Source: Isohypsibius dastychi
Taxonomy: Eukaryota; Tardigrada; Eutardigrada; Parachela; Isohypsibiidae
Assembly: GCA_034696485.1 (NCBI GenBank)
Contig: JAQIWT010000953.1
Span: 1-13,504 of the forward strand
Length of the DNA stretch: 13,504 bases
Direction of reading: 5' to 3'
Shown here piece after piece: positions 1 through 8,930 of the stretch. The notes below the pieces were generated by a model, which saw only the letters and a program-made list of their open reading frames with translations, was not told the origin of the DNA and made no database searches. The position numbers and the translations under genes are program-made. The stretch's first letter is position 1. Every line of letters starts with the position of its first letter.

Positions 1-95
1 GTCAGACCAAAAAAATGGGGGTGTCCAGAGTTTTACGCAAATCCCAGCAGTGTCCAGACTTGTTGTCTTTACTGGTAGCATTTCAAATTACGTAC

Positions 96-1630
96 CGAAA
101 ATGCCTTTCCAATGATTTCGTCAACAGCTTCCCGGCTCAGTGTCCGCGAATATTGTCCGATTTTAAAAGTGAGATCCAGCTTGTCCCATCTACTTCCTGG
201 AAATAAATCAATTCTCAAAACGACTAGAACAGCGCGGATGAGTAAGTTACCTTGTAAAATAAACGCTCTGGATTTCGGATCCCTGTGAACAGGATCCAGA
301 TTGCCACAACTAGGCGTTCTCATTCGAGTTAGTGTTTTAGAATCCGTTCGGCCTGCAGATAAAAAGGACTTTCAGAACGAATTAAAAGATCTAGCAGACA
401 ATCCAATCATTAGTCTCAACCGACCAAACTCGGATGTAAGTGAAACATCGGTTTAAATTTAGATAAGTAATTGGATTATTTAATCGAAATTCTGGAATGG
501 TGTAATAATTATTTCGCCATTTTTGATCACATGAAAACAAGGAAACCAATAGCTGACCATTGTTTTCACACTCTCCAGCTGACGAGGATTTGGCGGACTG
601 GTTAGATTCCAATTAGTCGGAACGATGTCACTCAATCTTGACCTTGAGTGTCTTACGATGATGATCATCGTAAGTGATGTCAAGAATGTTTTAAGTCAAT
701 CTTGTCCGCTAGATTACCCACCCCAATTTAAACTTGAGATACAGGTTGATTTAACAAACACAGTGCGTTGCTGCTTATTATCACAACTCGCCATTGTCCG
801 GCCCGGTGCGGTATGACGGCGACGTGAGGTGATTTTCAAAGGCAAGTTGAACAGACAAATTATGTAAACGATCAAGTACCTGTAGCATCAAGACCGCTGA
901 AGCGCTGAAATGATTTGACGGCCTCAACAAAGTCATCTCTGTAAACTTGTGCCGCTAAGCCACCTTGTGTGTCATGATCGATGTAGCCGAACCGTTGCAA
1001 ATATCGCTAAAGAAAACAAAAAATATAGTTACGAAACTTCAGCAAAGTTCCACAAATTGGTAAGAAAAGGCAATCAAAACTTCACAACTACTGCTCATTA
1101 AGTTTCAGAAAGTTAGTAAGTGATACAAAAAAGTGGCTGTATTTCCACCGTGTTCAATCGTTTAGAATTATTTTACCAGACCTCAAGGAAAACGTTCAGA
1201 AAAATAGTGAAGTCATGAAAAGTGGGTATTTTAAACTCGAAATCATCGTAATCGGATCTCTACATTTATTCAAAACTCAGTAACATCAAGCTCATCCTGG
1301 GTGTTGATAAAATCTGACAAAGCCGCGGATGAGATCAATTTCGTTTTCGAGTGCTGACGCCGTCTGAGTATAATATTTCAACATAACTCATCAGATATCT
1401 CCAAAGTTCAAACGAAATTTGAAACGAAAATAAAACCAAATTTTGAACCAAAGATAAGAAAGTTCAGTCCAGATCAAAATTTTCACTTCGCAAATTTGGA
1501 TTTTATAGTTTACTTGTTAAAGTTTTTCACTCACCAGTGCAAGAGACAAAGAGGTAGCAGACACATCATAATCCTTGAGCATTCCCACAATTACGAAAAT
1601 ATACAAAATCACGTATTTCCAGAATATCAT
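96..1630 (-). CDS. Matrix metalloproteinase, 5' half (signal peptide, propeptide, start of catalytic domain)
   Basis: Matrixins are secreted zinc endopeptidases, kept latent by a propeptide cysteine. Four exons join in frame: 1630-1535, 1006-880, 352-251 and 196-96. Introns are 528, 527 and 54 nt, phases 0, 1 and 1; exon 4 ends phase 0 at a GTACGT donor and the gene runs off the left edge. About 142 residues are visible. Residues 1-20 (MIFWKYVILYIFVIVGMLKD) form a hydrophobic signal peptide, which decides the start. Residues 33-75 are the PGBD-like propeptide fold (RYLQRFGYID, then FVEAVKSFQRFSGLDATG). The cysteine switch is at 85-94, MRTPSCGNLD, where the family has PRCGVPD or PRCGNPD; the zinc-ligating Cys90 is kept but Arg is Ser and Pro is Leu. 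Residues 110-142 (SRWDKLDLTFKIGQYS, then REAVDEIIGKAFS) are the first strand and helix of the catalytic domain. The HExxHxxGxxH site would lie outside the window. No lesion is visible. The family is secure from domain order and splice phase; the subclass is not. Confidence 0.9.
636..685. repeat. Inverted repeat (hairpin) inside an MMP intron
   Basis: Bases 652-662 and 664-674 are perfect 11-bp inverted arms (CTTACGATGAT / ATCATCGTAAG) around one central G. A second pair of 7-bp arms lies outside them: TCTTGAC at 636-642 and GTCAAGA at 679-685. Together they could fold into a two-part hairpin with an asymmetric internal loop. It sits in the 527-nt intron between the PGBD exon and the cysteine-switch exon. 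The direct repeat CAATCTTG (633-640 and 697-704) lies around it. No function is evident; it could be a remnant of a small inverted-repeat element. Confidence 0.5.
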
Positions 1631-2545
1631 CCTGGACTCGAACCATCCGAATCTCCAAGTCAGGCATTTGTCGAAACTTGGGACATAAGGAAGCCCGGCT
1701 GGCTCTTCTCGTCAAAACTCCCCGGCCGGCGACACATTGACGCATAGCAGGACTACGAGAATTCTCGGCAACCCTTGCTCAATTCCATTTCAAAATCGAC
1801 GAACAACAATCTATTCCAAGAGCGAGAGTCGTAATTGTTAGAGTAAAAGAATCAAACTTGACATAACCTGTCCGGCATTTGGTTAGTCAACGGAAGGAAG
1901 GTGGACCAAGCGTATGAAGCTACTTCAGAAATGATCGGTGGAGATTATGAAGTCGATTACCAACGACAGCACAGCCTAAGTAAAACAGATCGCCGGCACA
2001 CTGGCGCACAGGATTGGATGTTGAAAATTAAACTGTGGAAAGAGCTGCTTGACTTCTGTTCCTGTTTGTCTCGATTGGTCTGACCAACAAGCGTTGATTG
2101 ATAGCGTCGATAGGCACGGTTCACCTTGAAAGTCTGAGGAACCGACCATATCATGTGAAAGAAAAATCAGTTAGCCAAATTCAAAACAACACTGTCGGGC
2201 CCGAGCTTTTAAGGTACCATCCTGCGAACCTTCCCGCGCGTTTCTACAGCTTTTCCCGCCGTTGCTCAAATCGGAAATTTGTTCTGGTTGTACAAAGTGG
2301 TAACAAAAGACATGTAAAATAACAGAAACAATTCAGAAGTACCAAATAGTTTTCAACAAGTTTAATTCGTCTAATAACGAAAATCACGTAGGAAATGGAA
2401 TAACAAATCCTTCACTCCCCTGCGGTCTTCGTAGTTTTACAAATTCGCAACATGTCAGCTCATATACATATCAAAAAATCGTGTTCAAAGTGGTTAGATC
2501 TGAATAACGGCAAACCATTTGATTCACTAATACCGATGCTAAGCT
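1631..2545. other. Intergenic stretch, no supported gene (MMP upstream region)
   Basis: This interval lies between the start codon of the MMP gene and the stop codon of the next minus-strand gene, so it should hold the MMP promoter and the 3' end of the neighbour. Open stretches of 60-75 codons occur on both strands (for example 1901-2083 plus and 1957-2154 minus), but they overlap each other, show no domain I recognise and have no convincing splice partners. I see no clear TATA box and no canonical AATAAA on the minus strand just after 2546. Confidence 0.5.
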
Positions 2546-3174
2546 TCAGATTCGTTCGAAATCCACTTGCAGAAGTTCGCACAAATTTTCCATAAAGACG
2601 ATACAATTTCTGTCGTTCTCCATTAAAGATGAGTCGATCTGCAACGCAGTTCCAGATGTACCGGAGCAGCCGCGCTCTTCATAACGGCGGTAGATGCTTG
2701 CTGCCATCTCTGGAATCAGTCGTCCGGCAAATCTTCCGCGTGTCAAAGTGTTTTCCAAAAACGGATCCATCTTCAACATCGTATTCCATTCGGCTTTGAT
2801 CTTCAGATCTTCACTTTGGCACTGGCATGAATCAAGCCGGAGCCGGAACGAACCGGTACACTGCAGAGCTTTCATCAGGCCTTTCCCATTGAGATTCCCT
2901 TTCAAGTACATGATCTTGGTAACAAGAGGTTTCTTCAGATGACCAAGTCGCTCCAGTTGCACAGCCAAAGCTTCGGCTTCGTTATTCAGATCAACTGTTA
3001 GGGTATTCAGAAGCCGGAAAAGCTGATCCACTGTAGAGTTTATCTGTCTCAAGAGTCGCACATCATCGGCATCTTCGCTCAGTTTCCACACGTCCATCAT
3101 AGCAAGATAAGTGCAATGGTAGATACAAAATCGGTCGTAAACGAATTCCTTGTCCACCGGTTTCACAAAACATT
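2546..3174 (-). CDS. Uncharacterised helical protein B, large last exon (paralogue of the 5225-6661 gene)
   Basis: I do not recognise the family. The exon starts at a clear acceptor (TTTGCAG at about 3181-3175), enters in phase 1, and runs 208 codons to a TGA at 2546-2548 without a break. The first residues are CFVKPVDK. A cysteine-containing segment (RFCIYHCTYLAMMDVW, residues 14-29 of the exon) is followed by long amphipathic helices rich in Leu, Asp and Asn (about 37-80), then a Cys-rich patch (SCQCQSEDLK), and a C-terminal helical module EWNTMLKMDPFLEN ... NLCELLQVDF at about 128-205. That module matches, in order and spacing, the end of the large exon of the gene at 5225-6661, so the two look like distant paralogues. 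The 5' exons must lie upstream (above 3175), but I could not identify them, so start and signal peptide are unknown. The large unbroken frame and the conserved entry phase argue that it is a functional gene. Confidence 0.7.
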
Positions 3175-3796
3175 CTGCAAATAAAACCACTAATCAAGTA
3201 AATTTCTCATCAGACCAGACATAATATCATGATCCTGGTTCTCCATGCGCCAACAAGATTCAAAAAACTTGTTATAGACTCGTGGGTCAAGAATCTACAG
3301 GAGTGAGCAATACTAACACAAAACTAACCGTAGTCAAACAACTATGAGTTTCAAATTGATTTGTAGGTTAAATTCCTGCTGCTACCTGACAAGCTTTCAA
3401 CTACAAAAATCCCTTTTTCAAACTGGAGTTTACCGATTCCTTCCATAGTAAATTTCGAAGCCTAATCTGTTGCAGATCGGCTCACAATGAAATTAAAAAA
3501 CGCACGAGTTGAGTTTTTACCTGCACCAAAAACTTCGGTTTAGTTCGTCAGCACCACCAAACTCTATAATAAAATTTGAATATTCGAAAGTCTGGCGAAT
3601 GTCATAAAAATTCGGCTCTATACAGCTCCTAATATAACTAATTAACGCCGTACTTTTTTTTGTGAGGTGACATTTTCTTTTTGCAGTTTTGAAGTTAACT
3701 TTTCGTGCGATCGAAAAAGGCTAAAGCATCAAAATCACATTTCACAGGAGATGTTTTGAGATCTTCTGAAAACAATGTGAACCTTAGTTACAACAA

Positions 3797-3830
3797 GAAA
3801 CGTCTTACAGACTCGCGGATTTCCGGAAGA
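3797..3830 (+). repeat. Dispersed repeat, copy 1
   Basis: Bases 3797-3815 match 4459-4477 at 16 of 19 positions around a shared core AGACTCG. Bases 3814-3830 match 4487-4503 at 15 of 17 positions (core CGCGG.TTTCCGG.AGA). In copy 2 the two blocks are separated by an extra 9 nt. A weaker relative of the first block lies near 3273 (TATAGACTCG). This looks like old, diverged dispersed repeat material rather than coding conservation. Confidence 0.45.
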
Positions 3831-3991
3831 CCTGATATTTCCAATAAAGATTTGGAAGATTGGCTGTTATCACACAGTCCCACCCAGGACACGTTATTAT
3901 TATCACCCAGGTCACCTAATAAACGCTACTCAATCGTCAACCAGCTTTTCAATTATAAACTAAGAAATCCAGGATAGCTATCGTCACCCAG

Positions 3992-4010
3992 TTTTTCACA
4001 AACTGGAGTT
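3992..4010 (+). repeat. Short repeat TTTTTCACAAACTGGAGTT, related to 3414-3430
   Basis: The same string occurs at 3414-3430 without the central CA, and a more diverged form at about 4369-4385 (TTTTTCAAAAACTAGTT). It adds to the evidence that the interval between the two paralogous genes is made of diverged repeat material. Short length limits certainty. Confidence 0.35.
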
Positions 4011-4458
4011 CACTCAGGAAAACATTATTGAATTTTGCAAGGATCGTTCTTTTAACTGCACAACAATAACCATAACACACCTTGGTAGCTCAAAAAATTA
4101 TCTAGCTATTAGTGCTCTTCACTTCGAGGTTTTGATTACTGCCACGAAACCAAGGCTATGGTACTGTCTGTGACTGTCTGCGCCATCTCTTCCATACCAA
4201 GCAAGAACCCGCTTTCTGGTTTTCTATAATAATCCCCAACAGCAAAAGAACGGACTTATCTGAGGCTTGTTCTGGCCTTTAATTTACAGCACTACAGAAA
4301 ATCTGACAATATGATCCTTGCTTCGCCAGACACATCCGACCACAAAAAAAGTTTTCTACTTGTTCCTGGTTTTTCAAAAACTAGTTGGCGGAGTGCCGGT
4401 AGTTATGCTGATAACATTGGATATTCCGCAGTTGTTACACTGGGTAACCATACAGTCA

Positions 4459-4503
4459 AAAACGTCCTATAGACTCGCTCTCTGATCGCGGGTTTCCGGT
4501 AGA
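4459..4503 (+). repeat. Dispersed repeat, copy 2
   Basis: This is the second copy of the repeat at 3797-3830: 4459-4477 and 4487-4503 align to the two halves of copy 1, with a 9-nt insertion (CTCTCTGAT) between them. Both copies lie in the same orientation, about 660 bp apart. Confidence 0.45.
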
Positions 4504-5224
4504 GTGGGAAAACAGTTCAACATTTTTAAATTTTTTTCCTACGTTCAAGCCACATATAACTTAAATCATCGAAACGAAATACAATACGTGTAGATCTCGT
4601 AACCTAATTTATTTTCGCATCAAATGACTTCCAGCATTTGACCTATAACAGTTACGCCACTGAGTTTCTCAGTTAGTTTCACATGGGTTGACCTTAAAAC
4701 CACAAAATGTGAGTTTGTGTCTGCTGTGTTTGATCTTGCATCGAAAATTCAGTCGAGATCATTGCAGATCGATGCAGTCATACAGCCTTCGAAACTTTGC
4801 GCCCTTCGAACTATAACTCAAAGTTGTCAGATTCGTCCCGTTTTTAAGAAATGTTACTTGCAGTCCTGTCTACCAAAAAACTTCAAAATTTTTGCTTGGT
4901 GACCTTCACTGTTTTGCAATTTTAAAATCTATTAAGCATGCCATCAAATAATTCATCAAAGTCGGGAATTTATTATGCATGCATGGGGATTAGTTTGAGC
5001 TATTCTGTAGATTTCTAGCTCAATTACAGCAAAAAATGATTCAAGAGATGTCAAAACTCCTAAAATCTAGCCTAACTGCTTTTGCATTACAAATCTAGTT
5101 CCCCATTAAAACCACAACGATAACGAAGTCATTTCAAGGGCAAAACAATGTAAAAACCCTACAGGAAAACCGATAAGTTTGTATTAAATTTTCACGAGAA
5201 AACATTTGGGATCTGGTGCACATT

Positions 5225-6661
5225 TCAATGAGTAATTTCATGAGATTCAGCCGAGCGGCAATTACATGATAGACCTGCGGTAATTTCGTTCTAATAAATA
5301 AGCAAATAAATACGAAAATCATTTGAAGGGCGAATAGTGAAGAAACTCTACCGTAAAACAGAACAAGAACAAATACATGTGAACTGGAAACTTCAACAAG
5401 CCCTCACCTGGTTCCGAAGCAGATCGGACACGCGTCAATGCATCAAGATCTTCCCAAAACCAAAAGCTGTCATAATCTGCGCCTTCTCTTCGCTTTTTCT
5501 GAATCCATCGACCAATAGTAAAATTCACATTCAGATAGTCACACAATGAAGCCGTCAATATTGCCGATTCGGGTAAGATATCATTGTAGCTGATGTACAC
5601 GGACGTCTGATCTTTTCGATACTCAAAGCAGTCCCGTTCAGGAATAAGATCAGCCTTGTCCGCAATAGCAGCCAAAACAGAAGCCAGTTCACCGCTGCTG
5701 CTGAATTTGACGAGCTTTGCCTGTAGATCCGGAAAAAGATCCAATCCGACCATCCACTTGACAACACGTTGTGAGATACCGCTGCCCAATTCGTCCAGCT
5801 TCTCCGCAAATTTGACTTCGTACTCCCCATGCTTCGCGAAAACATCAGCTTCCATGTACAAAAAAATATCGCGGATCTCCAAACGATCTTGAAGCTCAAA
5901 TATGTTCGTGGTCAGTTTACGCAGAACTTGTGGAAATTCTCGCAGCTCTTTTTGGTAGCATTCGATGGAGGATTCGGCTATTCGACGAGCAATTTCACCC
6001 TGTGAACGCTGGTGGCGGATTTCCTCGCACCAGAATTCGATACTGCGAACGGCTTCCTCCTCTTTGAAATCATCGCCTTTCAATGCTCCATGCGACAATG
6101 AATCCATAAGATCATCTAGCTGGCAGCTGAGCTCGATAATCCAATCCCCACAAGCAGTTTGCTCGCCCAATTTGAATGCACGCGCCACTGTAGAACCAAA
6201 AAGAATGGTAATGTGATTTTTACGTGGTAAAGAGAAGAACTATGACACAAACAGAACAATGATAAAACAATTACTTAAATATTTGGAAATAGTCCACTGA
6301 AGTTTACCTGGGACTCCAACTGAGGATAAGCTGCTTCGGCCAGAATCATCAGAACCAGCTGAAAAATATCAGAAGAAACAGTAAGAGATTTCAAACACAA
6401 CAAATCAGGAGTCACATCTTACCAGTTTTCTCGACACATTCAGACAAGCAAACTTCACTGCAGTGCTCTGCAGGATCTGTGACGGAGAGATCGTGTGGAT
6501 CTGGAACGGCAGTGGTAGTAGCTCATTCATCAATAAAATCTTTGAGGTATTAGTTCACCTTCTTTGAACATACCTTCATGCAAACATGCGGGGTTCGGAG
6601 AGGTAATACTGTATACTTCCGGGTAGAACAGGCGCGACAACAGATTCTTCAATTTATGCAT
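5225..6661 (-). CDS. Uncharacterised helical, cysteine-containing protein A, multi-exon
   Basis: I do not recognise the family. Exons 6661-6574, 6521-6423, 6358-6308 and 6187-5408 join in one frame through three phase-1 introns of 52, 64 and 120 nt with good GT..AG ends. A tentative last exon, 5274-5225, follows a 133-nt phase-1 intron and adds LSCNCRSAESHEITH; otherwise the frame reads through the donor at 5407 to a stop at 5319. Exon 2 is Cys-rich (EHCSEVCLSECVEKT), exon 3 is a 51-nt Ser/Gly micro-exon (GSDDSGRSSLSSVGVP), and the 780-nt exon carries long acidic-basic helices. Its end (KWMVGLDLFPDLQ ... SLCDYLNVNF) matches protein B at 2546-3174. The start is uncertain: the Met at 6661 follows an AG and opens no clear signal peptide, so an upstream exon, perhaps ending at the GTAAGG donor near 6809, may exist. 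The unbroken frame through three spliced junctions supports a working gene. Confidence 0.65.
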
Positions 6662-6689
6662 CTTTTGGAAATACAGATAAACAAAGTTT

Positions 6690-6900
6690 TCATTTCTCGT
6701 CGGGAAACGTTAAAAAACCAGAGCACGTGCAATTTGCCAAAAGTCGCTCGACGGTGTGAAGTGTGCACTGTGCAGTGCACCATTCTGCTGGAGAGACCCC
6801 CACCCCCTTACCATACTGAGTACCCCGGGCCACAACTGTCGTTACACCAGACTGAACTGAATGGACATCGGTCACGTGAATGCGGTTCGTGCTTCTTTCG
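6690..6900. promoter_or_regulatory. Probable divergent 5' region with two E-boxes and a hairpin
   Basis: This interval separates the minus-strand protein A gene from the plus-strand TEP-like gene. It contains two CACGTG E-boxes, at 6724-6729 (context GCACGTGC) and 6873-6878 (context TCACGTGA, a fully palindromic octamer), and a perfect 7-bp hairpin, GTGCACT (6763-6769) and AGTGCAC (6774-6780), with a GTGC loop. CACGTG is the known core for bHLH-leucine-zipper factors. A C-rich tract lies at about 6796-6808. A promoter role is inferred from position and motif density; part of the interval could instead be a 5' exon of protein A. Confidence 0.35.
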
Positions 6901-7700
6901 TTTTTAACTTGAAAATATTTTCGTCTTCACGAAATTTGGTATTGATTTTGCTTGTTAGCTTAGATTTGGCGGCTATTTAACCATGCTGAATCATTGGGTT
7001 CCTTCTTTTGTGTGAAGCTCCTCGTCCAGCTGCTTTGTCTTTCCGACAGATGTGCAAGGATGGCAGAACCTTCGTCTTCCGAAATCCCTAACCAACCCTA
7101 CCATGGGTTTAAGCATTGCAGATTACGTCGGTATTCCGTGGACTAAACCAACGGAAACAAAGAATATAAGCTGTTAGCTGAACAAAATAGCGCTGAAACC
7201 ATTTTTGGCTGCTGGAGGATTTTTACCAAAATTCTCGGCCGTTCTGTCAATTTTCAAGAAACAATGCTTTGACGAATCCATTTGGTGATATGGGGAGGCC
7301 ATCTGGACGATTTCAGTTCAGCGAGTCACCTCTACCGGCGAAAAACTTCGTTATTTCACCACTGGCAAATTTTGCGGATGATCCATTTCCCCCCTCTACT
7401 ACGGCACAGTATTTATGGAGCGTCCGACTCCCCATAAGAAAATGTAAAACACGCAATACTTGCATACAATACTTACAATACATACATACATACATACATA
7501 CATACATACATGCATACATACATACATACTTACAATACATACAATACATACTTACATACACCACTTAATTTTGCAATAATGTTTGGGTTCAAGCTTCTAC
7601 TTTGTTGCTGCGCGCCGAAAATTACCGACGGCCAGACGTGCAAAATTTATATGTTGCTCATGGCGCAGAAAAGGCGACCAATGATCGATCAGATTTGACA
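6901..7700. other. Upstream part of the TEP-like locus; N-terminal domains not found
   Basis: An intact TEP/CD109 gene would need roughly 600 codons (MG1-MG5) before the MG6 region that begins near 7700; only about 800 bases lie between here and the minus-strand gene. I find no MG1-MG5 match. A 60-codon plus frame from 7269 (NPFGDMGRPSGRF, then a Phe-, Ser- and Pro-rich stretch to about 7445) resembles in composition the low-complexity linker that precedes the FPETWLW segment in TEPs, but there is no decisive motif. The N-terminal third appears to be deleted or diverged beyond recognition. Confidence 0.3.
7478..7560. repeat. ACAT microsatellite (imperfect)
   Basis: The stretch is built of the tetranucleotide CATA/ACAT repeated many times, with scattered CTTA, CAATA and GCATA variants. 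The purest run is about 7488-7527. It gives long open frames on both strands (His-Thr-Tyr-Ile repeats) that are artefacts of the repeat and not genes. Confidence 0.95.
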
Positions 7701-8649
7701 CCAGTCTCCAACGTCCAGAAACTCTTTCCTCCCGGCAGTCACGAAATCTTGCTAGTGAGCGTAGGTCTTTATTCGGATTATATTCAATTCAAATGGTGTT
7801 TCTTTTTGCCTGGAATTTCAAGTATTTTATCCAGACGATGCGTGTCACATTTCCACTAATCTTACACTTTTGTGAGCTACCATCTTTTCGGCTTGCAATG
7901 CTGGACCGACCGGCACATAACGTTTTCTCCGCTATCAACATGAGCGAGACCTCCGACTTAGGTGATAGACTATCACGTCCCATTCGATTCCATCAACCCG
8001 TTTCCACATGGTATTTGAATTTCCCGGAACTATTCACCTTGAAGCGGCTCGCTCTTTAATGGTGACAAATAAGAAATCGATGTTAACGTCACTCTGCACG
8101 GCTCTTCAGATTACAATCTTCTCGAGGTCGGACCGTTCGGTGTAACTCACTCTTACAACGCTCGACAAATTACCGGGACAATCCATTACAATCCATTATT
8201 ATTGTACAGCGTCTGGATGGCTTCGCAATCAACAACCGATGTATACAGGTCAAGAAGGCCAACTCGTTTAGGTGAAGTCCAAGTGACCATCACGGCAGCT
8301 ACTCAGCTTGGTGAAGATGTGGAATCCCGATCTTTTAACGTCATCCCTGACGGCACAGAAATGCGCTTCCATACTTGCATTCCAGTTCACCTAACTAACA
8401 AGGGGATAAATATTAAATTACTGGATATTATGGTTTACTGAGAACTACCATACGGTGCCGTTCTAGATTGACCGGTTCGTCAAAGCTGAGCCACCAGAAG
8501 CAACGGTTTCAGTGTCGGTCAGTATTTTATTCCGATAAAACTCGCAAAATAATGTCATGCATAGATGTTGATCATGACACATATTTCGTGGATATTTGAG
8601 AAAAAGTCACCGAAATAAGTTTGCAGGGAATAAGTTTGTGAATAACTAA

Positions 8650-8889
8650 TCAGAGTTCCGACTGCCAGTCAAAAATGTGTACTTTATCGAATATAATGGG
8701 TTCCACAAAGTCTAGTTCTGTTTCTGAACGTGCATATCTTACACGAACTAACCAGCTGAATCGATAATCGCCTTTGTAACGTGCTTGGCTTACATTACAC
8801 GGTAATCGCCTGTGTTGATCAGGTGATGTGCTCGGATCGGACCAGTTCTCGGTGACCAATCGACAGTTACACCATGCTGAATACGCCAA
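8650..8889 (-). other. Unassigned minus-strand open frame inside the TEP-like locus
   Basis: An open frame of about 79 codons ends at TGA 8650-8652. A TATTCAG acceptor-like string near 8877 would enter it in phase 1, giving a 76-residue terminal exon containing WCNCRLVTENWSDPSTSPDQ, RLPCNVSQARYKGDYRFSWL and LDFVEPIIFDKVHIFDWQ. The composition (Trp, Tyr, acidic residues, three Cys) looks protein-like rather than random, but I know no family for it. It lies exactly in the roughly 375 bases that separate the VKAEPPEATVSVS segment from the thioester remnant, where relatives need only about 20 codons. It may be a fragment inserted into an intron of the pseudogene, or chance. Confidence 0.3.
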
Positions 8890-8894
8890 ATCAG

Positions 8895-8930
8895 GGTGGC
8901 AAAATGTGAGTCTTCAGTTTCCCCATGAAT
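8895..8930 (+). other. Remnant of the thioester site, Cys and Glu-Gln missing
   Basis: Counting back from the LYSLDFL motif, the position of the family's GCGEQNM is occupied by GGT GGC AAA ATG TGA, that is G-G-K-M-stop, followed by VFSFPMN where relatives have a short hydrophobic stretch and then PNIY. The two Gly and the Met can be aligned, but the Cys codon and the Glu-Gln codons that form the internal thioester are absent. A GTGAGT at 8905 makes an unused donor-like string here. This is a loss-of-function sign independent of the frameshifts. Confidence 0.6.

Larger units (their letters stand above)
3175..5224. other. About 2 kb with no supported complete gene; diverged repeats
   Basis: This interval probably holds the unidentified 5' exons of protein B (minus strand). 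A plus-strand open frame of about 90 codons at 3705-3977 starts at GTG, is rich in Ser, Asn and Lys, resembles nothing I know, and contains one copy of a dispersed repeat, so I do not call it a gene. A second plus frame at 4717-4902 is equally unsupported. A GAATCG/GTAAAC donor near 3432 follows a short minus-strand frame reading DLQQIRLRNLLWKES, but its phase does not fit the phase-1 acceptor at 3174. Confidence 0.45.

Noticed and set aside
69-250. Continuous minus frame through FILQGNLLIRAVLVVLRIDLFPG as one MMP exon
   Set aside because: The inserted residues are an intron (197-250): GTAACT donor, TTTCCAG acceptor, and removal gives the family's FILQGSRWDK junction.
480-683. Minus-strand frame with TSPPNPRQLESVKTMVSYWF resembling an MMP propeptide
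   Set aside because: It lies in the intron between two well-supported MMP propeptide exons that already join in frame; the true PGBD exon is 880-1006.
1535-1571. Alternative MMP start MMCLLPLCLLH in another frame of the first exon
   Set aside because: It leaves the exon in phase 2, which does not fit the next exon; the start at 1630 gives phase 0 and a proper signal peptide.
1627-1710. tRNA-like T-arm, minus strand (GGTTCGAGTCC near 1634-1644)
   Set aside because: The T-stem outer pairs do not form, there is no matching acceptor stem or anticodon arm at the right distance, and the bases overlap the MMP first coding exon.
3705-3977. Plus-strand frame of about 90 codons as a gene
   Set aside because: It starts at GTG, has low complexity, no homologue I know, and overlaps a dispersed repeat.
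7313-7568. Open frames on both strands across the ACAT repeat
   Set aside because: They are produced by the tetranucleotide repeat, which lacks stops in several frames.
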